From: Sphingomonadales bacterium UBA2683
GTDB taxonomy: Bacteria > Pseudomonadota > Alphaproteobacteria > Sphingomonadales > Sphingomonadaceae
DNA: 64,000 bases
Reading direction: 5' to 3'
Assembly: GCA_002354635.1 (NCBI GenBank)
Contig: DELZ01000004.1
Location: forward strand, 571,878 to 635,877
Part shown: one piece after another, positions 16,033 to 24,846 of the stretch
Numbering within the stretch: position 1 is the stretch's first letter
How the letters are laid out: the number at the start of each line of letters is the position of its first letter
Program-made: the position numbers and the translations under genes
Notes under the pieces: model-generated
Told to the model about the DNA's origin: nothing
What the model saw: the letters and a program-made list of their open reading frames with translations, nothing else
The model's database searches: none

Positions 16033-16560
16033 TTAGCGACGGCTGTAGTTGAGGCCACTATATCTGACATCGCTCACACGGTTGCCTTCGATATAGCAGG
16101 TAAAATTACCCTTGTCGGTATAGCCGCCTCTCCGGTAGCGGTCCCGGCCCTGTTCGACCAGAATCCTGCCCTTGATCCGATAACCATAGCGCGTCCGGTC
16201 AATATCACGAATGTCGGTTACGTTGGCCCGGCCACGATAGGTCGCTCCGCGCTCGGCGGCGCGGACGCAACGATTGACCGCCTGACGTTGACCAATCTGG
16301 CGATAGCCATAACCAAAGCGGGTTTCCGCATAACGATCATTGCCATAGCGATCACCGCGATAATGGGTATCGCGATAATCGCGATCCCTGTTGCTCGAAC
16401 TTGCAATGGCAGCAATTGCGCCGATGATCGCGACACCGGCAATCACTTCGCCGGCACTCGGTCCGCCCTTATGGCCGTCCCTGGCCATCGCGGGGGTTGC
16501 AGAAACAGCCATTGCAGCAGCAGCAGCGGTTCCAACAAGAGCTTTGTTTAACTTGTTCAT
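16033..16560 (-). CDS. Secreted protein with glycine-zipper segment, paralog of the next gene
   Basis: 175 residues from ATG 16560 (MNKLNKAL), six bases after AAGGAAA; a GTG two codons earlier is too close to that site. Signal peptide ends near TPAMA. The segment SAGEVIAGVAIIGAIAAIAS is a glycine-zipper-like hydrophobic stretch, followed by a Tyr/Arg/Asp-rich linker and a C-terminal domain (QAVNRCVRAAERGATYRG, then YGYRIKGRILVE, ending near a second Cys in NFTCYIEG). Same layout as the 15294-15911 protein. Likely exported; role unknown, no enzyme motif. Confidence 0.82.
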   Translation of the reverse strand: MNKLNKALVGTAAAAAMAVSATPAMARDGHKGGPSAGEVIAGVAIIGAIAAIASSSNRDRDYRDTHYRGDRYGNDRYAETRFGYGYRQIGQRQAVNRCVRAAERGATYRGRANVTDIRDIDRTRYGYRIKGRILVEQGRDRYRRGGYTDKGNFTCYIEGNRVSDVRYSGLNYSRR

Positions 16561-16743
16561 GTCCACTTTCCTTTCACACTGCCCGAAACCATTTCCCGAG
16601 CTTGCAAAACCCTTCTAGAGGATTCGGCTTGAGTGCAGACTGAACTGGCTCGACAGCCTTTGTTCAGGTTAGTGGCTATTTTTATGAACAGCTATTCCAG
16701 GCACCGGAGACGATGATCAGGAAATGGCGAGCCCGGGGGCCCC

Positions 16744-18891
16744 TCACTCGTCAGCCAGCTCCAATCCGGTCTCATGCGCCAGAAAAGCGTAAATATCCGA
16801 ATATTCCTCGATCATCTTGTCAGTCGGCTTGCCGCTGCCATGACCGGCGCGGGTCTCGATCCGGATCAGATGTGGCGCATCCCCCGTATCCAGTGCCTGC
16901 AGCCGCGCGATATATTTGAAACTGTGGCCTGGCACCACCCGGTCATCGGTATCGGCGGTCGATACGATCAAGGCCGGATAGTCGATCCCGCTTTTGAGAT
17001 TGTGGTAAGGCGAATAGCCGAGCAGGGTTTGAAAATCCTGGTCCTTGTTCGGATAGCCATAATCATCGACCCAGTAGCGCCCAGCTGTGAACCGGTCGAA
17101 GCGGAGCATGTCCATCACGCCAACCGCAGCGTGGCCCGCGGCAAACAGGTCCGGCCGCTGGTTCATAACGGCACCAATCAGCAATCCGCCATTGGACCGG
17201 CCTTCGATGGCCAGACCTTTTTCCGGCGTGATACCTTCGTCGATAAGATATTCACCGGCGGCGATGAAATCGTCGAAGACATTCTGCTTGTTCTGCAGGC
17301 GACCGGCATCATGCCACTCCTTGCCATATTCGCCGCCGCCACGCAGATTGGCTGAAGCGAACACACCGCCTGCCTTGATCCAGGCCATCCAGGCCGGTTT
17401 ATATTGCGGCAGCACCGAGATGTTGAACCCACCATAGCCGTATAGCATTGTCGGCGCGCCTTGCGAGAGATCCTGGTCTTTCATATGCACCAGAAACATC
17501 GGTATCCGGGTGCCATCCTTGCTCTCGTAAAAGCGCTGGGTCACCGCGACCGAATCGGGATCAAACGGGAGCGTCGGTGCGGCCCAAATGGTCGGCGCGG
17601 ATGACGGATCATAGCGGAACACCGTGGTTGGCCGGTTAAAGCTCTGAAAGGTAAAGAAGCCTTCATCGCTCTTCATCGAACCGCTGAGACCGCCTACCTG
17701 CCCCGGTCCGGGCAACTCGAGCGCGCCAAGCCCCTTGCCGTCCAGATCGAATGTCGAGAGCTGACTCTTCGCGTCGACAAGATAGCTGATGACCAAACGG
17801 TCGCTGACAATCATGGCCCCGTCGATGACCGCATCGCTTTCCGGAACCAGCTCGGTAAATTCGGGGTCTTCTGCGCTCAGATCCGTTTTCACCACGCGCA
17901 ACCGCGGCGCATCCTTGTTGGTCACGAAATAGAGCGTATCACCAACGCCATCGATCAGTCGCCAGTCATTCTCGAATCCGTTGACCAGCTTGCGCGTTTC
18001 CAGCTTGGGCGCATCGACCTTGATCAGCGTGATCTCGTAGCGATCATCGGTACCGGAAGAGGATGTGATCACCACCCATTCCTTGTCCGAGGTTAGTTCC
18101 GCAAAATGGTTGAGTTCCGGCTGATCGGGCGTTGCATAAACCTGCATATCCTTCCCCTGATCGTTGCCAACCAGATGCAAATAGATGGCATGGTCCGAGT
18201 TCAACGACTGAAACGCCGCGCCTTCTTCCGGTTGCGGAAAACGGGAATAGAGAAATCCGCTATTCTTGGGCAACCACGCCAGGGCGGTAAACTTGGCCCA
18301 TTCAACCGAGTCCGCCTTGACCTCGCCCGTTGCAACATCAAGAACCTTCAGCGTGCGCCAATCTGATCCGCCATCCTGCACCGCATAAGCCAAAAGGCTG
18401 CCGTCACCGGACGCTTTCCAGCCGGCCAGTGCGGTTGCACCGTCATCGGACCATGCAGCAGGGTCAATCAGCACCCGTTCTTCGCCATCGGCGCCATCAC
18501 GGACATAAAGCACTGCCTGATTCTGGCCGCCGCTCTTGCGCTCGTAGAAATATTTGCCGCCCGCCTCTTCGGGAATGCCCAGATCGTCGAAATCGAACAG
18601 CTCGGTCATGGATTCTGCCAGGACCTTCCGGCCATCCAGACTTTCGAGATATGCGTCGGTAACCGCATTCTGAGCCTTCACCCATTCGGCAACCTCAGCA
18701 TCTTCCCGCACGTCGTTCTCAAGCCAGCGATAGGGATCAGAAATATATTCGCCAAATTGCTCGTCGACGACATCGACGGTCCGTGTATCGGGATAGGTCA
18801 GCGTGGTTTCCTTATTTTCATGATCTGCAGCCAGCACTGGCGAGGTTGCGGACAATCCAATAGCCAATGTCAAAAGAATCAGGTTGCGCAT
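16744..18891 (-). CDS. Prolyl oligopeptidase family serine peptidase (S9A), exported
   Basis: 715 residues from ATG 18891 (MRNLILL, SD GAGGTG). A signal peptide ends near VLAAD. The N-terminal beta-propeller part starts with the family hallmark DPYRWLEND. The catalytic alpha/beta-hydrolase domain has the nucleophile in GRSNGGLLIG, the Asp region in ALIVSTADTDDRVVPGHS and the His in ETRAGHGSGKPTDK. It cleaves short proline-containing peptides, here in the periplasm. The rplQ terminator lies 12 bases upstream of its ribosome site, so its promoter must overlap that hairpin or it depends on read-through. Confidence 0.92.
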   Translation of the reverse strand: MRNLILLTLAIGLSATSPVLAADHENKETTLTYPDTRTVDVVDEQFGEYISDPYRWLENDVREDAEVAEWVKAQNAVTDAYLESLDGRKVLAESMTELFDFDDLGIPEEAGGKYFYERKSGGQNQAVLYVRDGADGEERVLIDPAAWSDDGATALAGWKASGDGSLLAYAVQDGGSDWRTLKVLDVATGEVKADSVEWAKFTALAWLPKNSGFLYSRFPQPEEGAAFQSLNSDHAIYLHLVGNDQGKDMQVYATPDQPELNHFAELTSDKEWVVITSSSGTDDRYEITLIKVDAPKLETRKLVNGFENDWRLIDGVGDTLYFVTNKDAPRLRVVKTDLSAEDPEFTELVPESDAVIDGAMIVSDRLVISYLVDAKSQLSTFDLDGKGLGALELPGPGQVGGLSGSMKSDEGFFTFQSFNRPTTVFRYDPSSAPTIWAAPTLPFDPDSVAVTQRFYESKDGTRIPMFLVHMKDQDLSQGAPTMLYGYGGFNISVLPQYKPAWMAWIKAGGVFASANLRGGGEYGKEWHDAGRLQNKQNVFDDFIAAGEYLIDEGITPEKGLAIEGRSNGGLLIGAVMNQRPDLFAAGHAAVGVMDMLRFDRFTAGRYWVDDYGYPNKDQDFQTLLGYSPYHNLKSGIDYPALIVSTADTDDRVVPGHSFKYIARLQALDTGDAPHLIRIETRAGHGSGKPTDKMIEEYSDIYAFLAHETGLELADE

Positions 18892-18902
18892 ATTCACCTC
18901 GG

Positions 18903-18940
18903 CAAAGAAAAGAGGCCGCAAGCTTATCGCTCGCGACCTC
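18903..18940 (-). terminator. Terminator of the alpha ribosomal operon after rplQ
   Basis: Hairpin 18912-18940: eight outer plus four inner pairs (two wobbles) with loop GATAA, followed on the minus strand by TTTTCTTTG. It begins 36 bases after the rplQ stop (18977) and ends just before the ribosome site of the prolyl oligopeptidase gene. Confidence 0.75.
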
Positions 18941-18976
18941 CCTTTTCAATTGAAACTCTGAAACGGTTAGAAAGGC

Positions 18977-19399
18977 TCAGGCCTCTTCATACTCGCCTTC
19001 AGCATTCTGGTCCGGTCCGCTGTCCTGCCCCTTGGCATCAACGTCGCGGTCGACCAGTTCGATGATCGCCATCGGTGCCGCATCCGAAGCACGGAAGCCG
19101 GCACGAACGATACGGGTATAGCCGCCACTGCGTTCAGCGTAGCGATCGGCCAGGGTTTCGAACAATTTCTTTTCCTGGGTCTCGTCCATCAGACGCGAAT
19201 GGGCGATACGACGGTTGGACAGGCCACCGCGTTTGCCGAGCGTGATCAGTTTTTCGACAACCGGACGCAGTTCCTTGGCTTTCGGAAGCGTGGTCATGAT
19301 CTGTTCGTGCTTGATCAGTGCCGCAGCAAGGTTCTTCAGCAGAGCCTGACGGTGGGCACCGGTCCGCTGCATACGGCGGCCCTTCATTCTGTGACGCAT
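18977..19399 (-). CDS. rplQ: 50S ribosomal protein L17
   Basis: 140 residues beginning MRHRMKGRRMQRTGAHRQAL, the L17 signature. Residues 1-115 cover the family core. The last 20 or so residues are an acidic tail (GEYEEA at the end) beyond the usual bacterial length near 120. L17 binds 23S rRNA near the exit tunnel. Last gene of the alpha operon, 118 bases after rpoA, followed by a terminator. Confidence 0.97.
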   Translation of the reverse strand: MRHRMKGRRMQRTGAHRQALLKNLAAALIKHEQIMTTLPKAKELRPVVEKLITLGKRGGLSNRRIAHSRLMDETQEKKLFETLADRYAERSGGYTRIVRAGFRASDAAPMAIIELVDRDVDAKGQDSGPDQNAEGEYEEA

Positions 19400-19517
19400 G
19401 GTATTTCCTTCGTTCGTTAAGGGGCCGTATGAGGTACCCCGCAGCAGGTGATTTTATCGGGGCATCACCAGTAAACCCCTGGTGTCCGTCCGGCCTGCGC
19501 CGGATCGGACGGAAAAC

Positions 19518-20576
19518 CTAGCCCAGCAGCTCTTGTTCGAGCTTCTTGGCCATTTCTTCGATATTTTCAGGTGGCCATCCGGGGATGTCCATGCCGAGAC
19601 GCAGCCCCATGCTGGACAGCACTTCCTTGATTTCGTTCAAGGATTTGCGGCCAAAGTTCGGGGTGCGCAGCATTTCGGCCTCTGTCTTCTGCACGAGATC
19701 GCCAATATAGATGATATTGTCGTTCTTGAGGCAGTTGGCCGAGCGAACGCTGAGTTCCAGTTCGTCGACCTTCTTGAGAAGATAGCGGTTGAGCTGATTG
19801 GCGTCGCTTTCTGCCTGGCTCTGCTGAGCGGCCATGCCGATCGGCGAGGAGACTTGCTCCAGCGCTTCTTCGAAATGTACGAACAGCTGCAGCTGGTCCT
19901 GCAAAATGCGCGCGGCATAGGCGATTGCATCTTCAGGGGTGACCGTACCATCGGTTTCGATGGTGAGGTTCAGCTTGTCGAAATCCAGTTCCTGGCCAAC
20001 GCGGGCGTTGTCGACCTTGTAGGAAACCTGACGCACCGGCGAGTAAAGCGAGTCGACCGGGATCAGACCGATCGGCGCGTCGGCCGGACGGTTGGCAACA
20101 GCCGGTACATAGCCCTTGCCGACATTGACGGTCAGTTCCATGTTCAGCGAAGCACCTTCGTCGAGATGACAGATTACCAGATCCGGGTTCATGATTTCGA
20201 TATCACCGGATACGGCAATGTCGCCAGCTTTCACTTCTGCAGGGCCGGTGGCGGAGAGCTGCAAACGCTTGGCATCTTCGCTTTCCATCTTCAGAGCGAT
20301 CTGCTTGATGTTCAGGACGATGTCTGTCACGTCTTCGCGAACGCCGGGAAGCGACGAAAATTCGTGCAGGGCATTTTCGATCTTGATCGAGGTAACTGCC
20401 GCACCCTGAAGCGAGGACAGAAGCACGCGGCGCAGCGCGTTACCCATGGTCAGGCCAAAACCGCGTTCGAGTGGCTCAGCGACAAAAGTCGCCTTGCGCT
20501 TCGGATCACCGCCGGGCTTGATGTCGAGGACGTTGGGCTTCTTCAGTTCTTGCCAGTTCTTCATATTGACAGTCAT
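19518..20576 (-). CDS. rpoA: RNA polymerase alpha subunit
   Basis: 352 residues. The N-terminal domain (assembly of the polymerase core) shows FVAEPLERGFGLTMGNALRR near 30-50. The C-terminal domain, which binds UP elements and activators, shows NFGRKSLNEIKEVL near 315. Start ATG 20576 with AGGGGAA upstream; a second ATG at codon 5 is possible but less well placed. It lies between rpsK and rplQ in the normal alpha operon order; rpsD is not part of this cluster, which is usual for alphaproteobacteria. Confidence 0.98.
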   Translation of the reverse strand: MTVNMKNWQELKKPNVLDIKPGGDPKRKATFVAEPLERGFGLTMGNALRRVLLSSLQGAAVTSIKIENALHEFSSLPGVREDVTDIVLNIKQIALKMESEDAKRLQLSATGPAEVKAGDIAVSGDIEIMNPDLVICHLDEGASLNMELTVNVGKGYVPAVANRPADAPIGLIPVDSLYSPVRQVSYKVDNARVGQELDFDKLNLTIETDGTVTPEDAIAYAARILQDQLQLFVHFEEALEQVSSPIGMAAQQSQAESDANQLNRYLLKKVDELELSVRSANCLKNDNIIYIGDLVQKTEAEMLRTPNFGRKSLNEIKEVLSSMGLRLGMDIPGWPPENIEEMAKKLEQELLG

Positions 20577-20681
20577 GGACTTCCCCTAGTGGTTCAAAGA
20601 GCGGCTGTGGACGTCATTACCGCTCTGAATTTTAAAAATGTGGAAACCGACCAACCGGCCGTCCCCGAAACTCAAGCGGAT

Positions 20682-21071
20682 TTAGACGCGGCGTCGTTTG
20701 GATGGGCGAACGCCGTTGTGCGGGATCGGCGTGACATCACGGATCGAGGTGATCGTGAAGCCAACAGCCTGAAGTGCACGAAGCGCGGATTCACGACCGG
20801 AGCCGGGACCTTTCACTTCGACTTCAAGAGTCCGCACACCGTGGTCGGCGGCCTTCTTGCCCGCGTCTTCCGCTGCAACCTGAGCCGCATAAGGTGTCGA
20901 TTTACGAGAGCCCTTGAAGCCCATCATGCCTGCCGAGGACCAGCTAATCGCATTGCCCTGGGCATCGGTGATGGTGACCATCGTATTGTTAAAAGTGGCG
21001 TTGACGTGCGCTACGCCTGCCGAAATATTCTTGCGCGCACTTTTCTTTATGCGCTGCGGTTCGCGTGCCAT
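20682..21071 (-). CDS. rpsK: 30S ribosomal protein S11
   Basis: 129 residues. Core motifs NATFNNTMVTITDAQGN and KGSRKSTPYAAQ, and the C-terminal end DVTPIPHNGVRPSKRRRV with the conserved PHNGCRPPKRRRV-like tail; the position usually Cys is Val here. S11 forms part of the 30S platform near the mRNA exit. Normal alpha operon position between rpsM (50 bases) and rpoA (105 bases). Confidence 0.97.
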   Translation of the reverse strand: MAREPQRIKKSARKNISAGVAHVNATFNNTMVTITDAQGNAISWSSAGMMGFKGSRKSTPYAAQVAAEDAGKKAADHGVRTLEVEVKGPGSGRESALRALQAVGFTITSIRDVTPIPHNGVRPSKRRRV

Positions 21072-21121
21072 GTGATCAATTCCTACCTAATATCTTGAAG
21101 ATACTTGTCAGAAGACAAGTC

Positions 21122-21490
21122 TTATTTCTTTTTGCCAGCAATCGCCTTGGGCTTGCCTTTACGGGTGCGCGCATTGGTATGCGTACGCTGTCCGCGAACA
21201 GGAAGGCCTTTACGGTGACGCAGGCCGCGATAGCAGGCCAGATCCATCAAACGCTTGATGTTCATTGCAACTTCACGCCGCAAATCGCCTTCAACCGTAT
21301 GCTCGGCATCAATGGTTTCACGAATGTGCAAAACTTCCTGATCCGTCAGGTCCTGAACCCGGCGGGCCGGATCAATCTTCAATTTTTCGACAATTTCAGC
21401 CGCTCTGGTGCGTCCGATACCGTGAATGTAGGTAAGCGCAATGATTACGCGCTTGTTAGTTGGGATATTTACCCCAGCAATACGTGCCAA
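21122..21490 (-). CDS. rpsM: 30S ribosomal protein S13
   Basis: 122 residues, starting MARIAGVNIPTNKRV with YIHGIGRTRA, and GLRHRKGLPVRGQRTHTNAR near 92-111 and a basic C-terminal tail that contacts tRNA. It is the first gene of the alpha segment here. In many bacteria rpsM directly follows adk or infA/rpmJ; in this genome more than 6 kb separates it from adk, so a promoter for rpsM should lie in the 440-base space upstream. Confidence 0.97.
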   Translation of the reverse strand: MARIAGVNIPTNKRVIIALTYIHGIGRTRAAEIVEKLKIDPARRVQDLTDQEVLHIRETIDAEHTVEGDLRREVAMNIKRLMDLACYRGLRHRKGLPVRGQRTHTNARTRKGKPKAIAGKKK

Positions 21491-21930
21491 TATTTTTCTC
21501 CATGCTCCACAGGTGCCGATTCGCCGGCACCTATCTCATCGCCAAGTCGTTAAAAACATTACTCAAAACGCACAAAACCAGCGGACGCACGAAGGGCGCT
21601 GCCGGTTGTGTTGGATTTCGAATAATCGTGAAATAGGGTGAGTCGGAGCCGCTGTCAACAAGCGAATCTCTTGATAACAGGCAATTCTTCGCCTGCGGTA
21701 GATTGGTCTCTACAGCGATCCGGATGCAGGAGCAATGACAAGTCTCCCCCCTTCGGATCATCTGCCTTTTACTCCGCACGGGTGGACGATTGCCCAACAA
21801 TATGGCTGACTACCCCGGCCACACCGGGCGGATTTTTTCGCTGAGCAGTTCGGTTCAGCGGCGGTGTCGTTCATGCTTCGCTTTGTTTCAAAAATACCGT
21901 AACCATGGCCGATTGCATCCGGGGGCCAAG
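21491..21930. other. Divergent intergenic region rpsM / aspartoacylase-family gene
   Basis: 440 bases between two divergently read genes. No convincing gene was found. It must carry the rpsM operon promoter (reading left) and probably the promoter of the 21931 gene (reading right). A short GC hairpin (arms around 21814-21818 and 21823-21827) followed by GATTTTTT lies about 100 bases before the 21931 start and could be an attenuator, but its stem is only five pairs. Confidence 0.5.
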
Positions 21931-22983
21931 ATGACCAATAGAAACAAGCATGATCTGTTCGAAATCGGCGGAGAAACGATAGCGCCCGGCAAAATCGGCG
22001 ATATCGCCATTCCGATCAGCGATCTGTCTGCCGGCATGCAGGCCAATATGGTGATTCGCGTATTTCACGGAAAGCGCACCGGACCGACGATATTCATCAG
22101 CGCCGCGATCCATGGCGACGAAATCATCGGCACCGAGATCATCCGCCGGGTGATGAAGAAGCTCCATCCCAGCCGCATGGCCGGGACCGTGATATTCGTG
22201 CCGGTCGTCAACATGTTCGGCTTCATCACCCACAGCCGCTATCTGCCCGATCGCCGCGATCTCAACCGGTCGTTCCCGGGCACCGAAAAAGGTTCGCTGG
22301 CGTCGCAACTGGCCAATATTTTCTCGACCGAGATCATCGATCATTGCTCGCTCGGCATCGATATCCACAGCGCGGCGCAGCACCGTTATAATCTGCCGCA
22401 AATCCGGATCGCCTCGGGCAATCCGGAACTCAAGGAACTGGCGATCGATTTCGGGCCGCCGGTGATCATCGAAGCGGAATTGCGCCCCGGCTCGCTGCGC
22501 GCTCTGGCCCGGGAAGCAGGTGTCGACATGCTGCTGATGGAAGCCGGCGAAGCGCTCCGCTTCGACGAGTTTTCCGTACTCACCGGGGTGAACGGCATTT
22601 TGCGGGTGCTGAAGAAACTGGAAATGATCGACACCAAGCGGCTCAGCAAGCGCGGTGCGCCGCCCGCCCAGGCGACCCGCACGGTCTGGCTGCGCTCGAC
22701 CAAAGGCGGGATCTGCCGGCTAGTCGCGCCATCCGGCAGCAAAGTCCATAAAGGCGATGCCGTGGCCTATATAAGTGATATTTTTGGCGATGGCGAGGAT
22801 GCGATCCTCTCCCCCGTCGACGGCATCGTCATCGGCCACAGCAACCTGCCGGTGGTCAACCAGGGCGATGCGCTGCTGCACATTGCCGAAGTGAGAATAT
22901 TCCACACGGTGGGAGAGAGGCTGGAGCAGATCGAGGGCGCGATCACCAGCAACCAGCTGCTCGATGAGGATGAGGTTATCTAG
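21931..22983 (+). CDS. Succinylglutamate desuccinylase / aspartoacylase family zinc hydrolase
   Basis: 350 residues from ATG 21931 (MTNRNKHD; GGGGG upstream). Zinc-carboxypeptidase-like fold: metal ligands in IHGDEIIGTEI (His, Glu) and GIDIHSA (His); RDLNRSFPG supplies the substrate-binding Arg/Asn. The last 100 residues form a beta-rich domain often found in this family. Such enzymes remove acyl or amino-acid groups from small amides. It is the only plus-strand gene in the ribosomal region and stands next to a RimB-RimK operon; family members commonly accompany rimK, so a role in the same peptide or glutamate chemistry is possible but not shown. Confidence 0.85.
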   Translation: MTNRNKHDLFEIGGETIAPGKIGDIAIPISDLSAGMQANMVIRVFHGKRTGPTIFISAAIHGDEIIGTEIIRRVMKKLHPSRMAGTVIFVPVVNMFGFITHSRYLPDRRDLNRSFPGTEKGSLASQLANIFSTEIIDHCSLGIDIHSAAQHRYNLPQIRIASGNPELKELAIDFGPPVIIEAELRPGSLRALAREAGVDMLLMEAGEALRFDEFSVLTGVNGILRVLKKLEMIDTKRLSKRGAPPAQATRTVWLRSTKGGICRLVAPSGSKVHKGDAVAYISDIFGDGEDAILSPVDGIVIGHSNLPVVNQGDALLHIAEVRIFHTVGERLEQIEGAITSNQLLDEDEVI

Positions 22984-23068
22984 GGAGGCTGCGGCTTAAA
23001 CAGAATTGAACTGATAGCCTTCCTAAGCCACCGCCCTTAACAAGCCGATACGCCCACAATCCACGCGG

Positions 23069-23941
23069 TCAATCAGCGAACTTTTCAAGCGCATCTTCCA
23101 TGCCAAGTCGTGTGACAATAATCAGCGATGTCTTGGTTTCAACTTCTTCATCCGGTCGCGTCACCATAATCTCGATTCGCTCCTGTTTCCGGATCACAGT
23201 GCCGGCAGGGTCAAGGTCGAATTCGATCATGATCGAACCCTGAAATCCGATTTTCTCCGCATCTTCTTCTGCTTGCTGGCGTGTGAGGTCTTTGCCAAGC
23301 ATTTGAGCGAGGATTAGAGCATTTGCAACTTCCCCGGCTCGCGCTTTGCTCTGATCGACTGTGAAAGTTACAGAATAGCCTGACCGGGCCGCGGGCAAGG
23401 CCTTCAACGTTCCCGGCGCCTCGTCCAGTGCATGAGAATAATCGGCCCCCGTCATGAGATCGGGAATGCGGAGGTCGAAAGCTTCTATCTGGTCCAGTAT
23501 CGACTGCGGGTCGCAATCCACTTTAAATGGGAAACCACCGCCATGGCTCCACATTCCACAAGCTTCTTTCGGAATCTTGTGTGTTTTCAACCATCGATCA
23601 ATCCGGGCTTCGACAAGCGGCTGGTCGAGTAGTTCAAGCGATCCGTCCTGCCTTTCAACGACACGGGCTGGAAAATACCAGAAGCCGGAACTTGCCTTGT
23701 CTTCTTCATCGTGCGGAAGATCATATTGGAGCACAACGCCGTCGGGCCGCTCTTCCATTACCGTCTCGATCAGCGCCTGCCGCCCTCTGGAAGTACCGCT
23801 GGATTGTCCGTCGGAACGTTTCGCAGATAGCTCATATTCCAGTTGCAGCCAAGTCGGCTCATGTGGAAGGGGTTCGCCATGAGCGACTGAGGGCATTATT
23901 GCACCAGACAGCAATCCCGCAAGTGCCGATAAATATTTCAT
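23069..23941 (-). CDS. Exported protein of unknown function, coupled to rimK
   Basis: 290 residues. A signal peptide ends near SVAHGE. The rest is a mixed alpha/beta protein with two Cys (KEACGMWSHGG and KVDCDPQ), which could form a disulfide; no enzyme motif is recognised. Its ATG overlaps the rimK stop in ATGA (23938-23941), so it is translated right after rimK and is the last gene of the protease-rimK operon. The product may act on a surface or periplasmic partner of the system, but that is inference. Confidence 0.8.
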   Translation of the reverse strand: MKYLSALAGLLSGAIMPSVAHGEPLPHEPTWLQLEYELSAKRSDGQSSGTSRGRQALIETVMEERPDGVVLQYDLPHDEEDKASSGFWYFPARVVERQDGSLELLDQPLVEARIDRWLKTHKIPKEACGMWSHGGGFPFKVDCDPQSILDQIEAFDLRIPDLMTGADYSHALDEAPGTLKALPAARSGYSVTFTVDQSKARAGEVANALILAQMLGKDLTRQQAEEDAEKIGFQGSIMIEFDLDPAGTVIRKQERIEIMVTRPDEEVETKTSLIIVTRLGMEDALEKFAD

Positions 23942-24843
23942 CCCTTGCCGCGGGTTTTCGTCTTTCCGGGCTGGGCATTTTTCTCGATAAATTCGATGAT
24001 CTGGCCCGCGACATCCTTGCCGGTGGCATTTTCGATGCCTTCGAGACCCGGCGAGCTGTTCACTTCCATGATCACCGGACCGTGGTTGGAACGCAGCATG
24101 TCGACGCCGCAGACATTCAGTCCCATATGCTTGGCCGCGCGCAAGGCGGTTGAACGCTCCTCGGGTGTGATCTTGACGATTTGGGCGCTGCCGCCGCGAT
24201 GCAGGTTGGAGCGGAAGTCGTCCGCCGCACCGGTCCGCTTCATCGCGGCAACCACCTTGCCGCCCACGACCAGCGCGCGGATATCCGTGCCGCCGGCTTC
24301 CTTGATGAATTCCTGCACCAATATGTTGACATTGGCTCCGCGAAACGCCTCGATCACCGACTTGGCGCTCGACATCGTCTCGGCGAGAACCACACCGATG
24401 CCCTGGGTGCCTTCCAGAAGCTTTATGACCACGGGCGGACCGTTGACGGCCTTGATGATCTCTTCCGCCTGTTTCGGATCGTTGGCATAGGCGGTCAGGG
24501 GAAGGCCCAGGCCATATTTGGCGAATATCTGCATCGAACGCAGCTTGTCGCGGCTCCGGCCAATGGCCACGCTTTCGTTGAGCGGCCAGACACCGGCCAT
24601 TTCAAACTGCCGCAATACGGCGGTACCATAATTGGTGATCGACGCGCCGATACGGGGGATGACCGCTTCATAGCCTTCCAGCTTGTCACCATTATAGGTG
24701 ATCGTCGGCCGGTGGCTGGCGATATGCACCGTACAGCGGGTGGTGTTCAATATGTCGAGCGTATGCCCGCGGTGCTCGGCAGCCTCGACCAAACGCTTGT
24801 GCGAATATAGATTCGGGTTACGGGCAAGCATTGCGATTTTCAT
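23938..24843 (-). CDS. rimK: RimK-type ATP-grasp alpha-L-glutamate ligase
   Basis: 301 residues. The ATP-grasp ligase adds glutamates to the C-terminus of ribosomal protein S6 in the best-studied case. It begins MKIAMLARNPNLYSHKRLVE as RimK does. ATP-grasp motifs are seen as KLLEGTQGIGVVLAE (near 136), NILVQEFIKEAGGTDIRALV (near 175) and metal-binding GPVIMEVNSSPGLEGIE (near 263). A basic tail (KTKTRGKG) ends the protein. It follows the protease gene by three bases and overlaps the next gene. Confidence 0.95.
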   Translation of the reverse strand: MKIAMLARNPNLYSHKRLVEAAEHRGHTLDILNTTRCTVHIASHRPTITYNGDKLEGYEAVIPRIGASITNYGTAVLRQFEMAGVWPLNESVAIGRSRDKLRSMQIFAKYGLGLPLTAYANDPKQAEEIIKAVNGPPVVIKLLEGTQGIGVVLAETMSSAKSVIEAFRGANVNILVQEFIKEAGGTDIRALVVGGKVVAAMKRTGAADDFRSNLHRGGSAQIVKITPEERSTALRAAKHMGLNVCGVDMLRSNHGPVIMEVNSSPGLEGIENATGKDVAGQIIEFIEKNAQPGKTKTRGKG

Positions 24844-24846
24844 AAA

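Noticed and set aside
19482..21098. 538-codon plus-strand open frame
   Set aside because: Antisense to rpoA and rpsK; long shadow frames are expected at this GC content.
21814..21836. Short GC hairpin with T-run before the aspartoacylase gene
   Set aside because: Stem of only five pairs and no gene ending in front of it; mentioned as a possible attenuator but not called a terminator.
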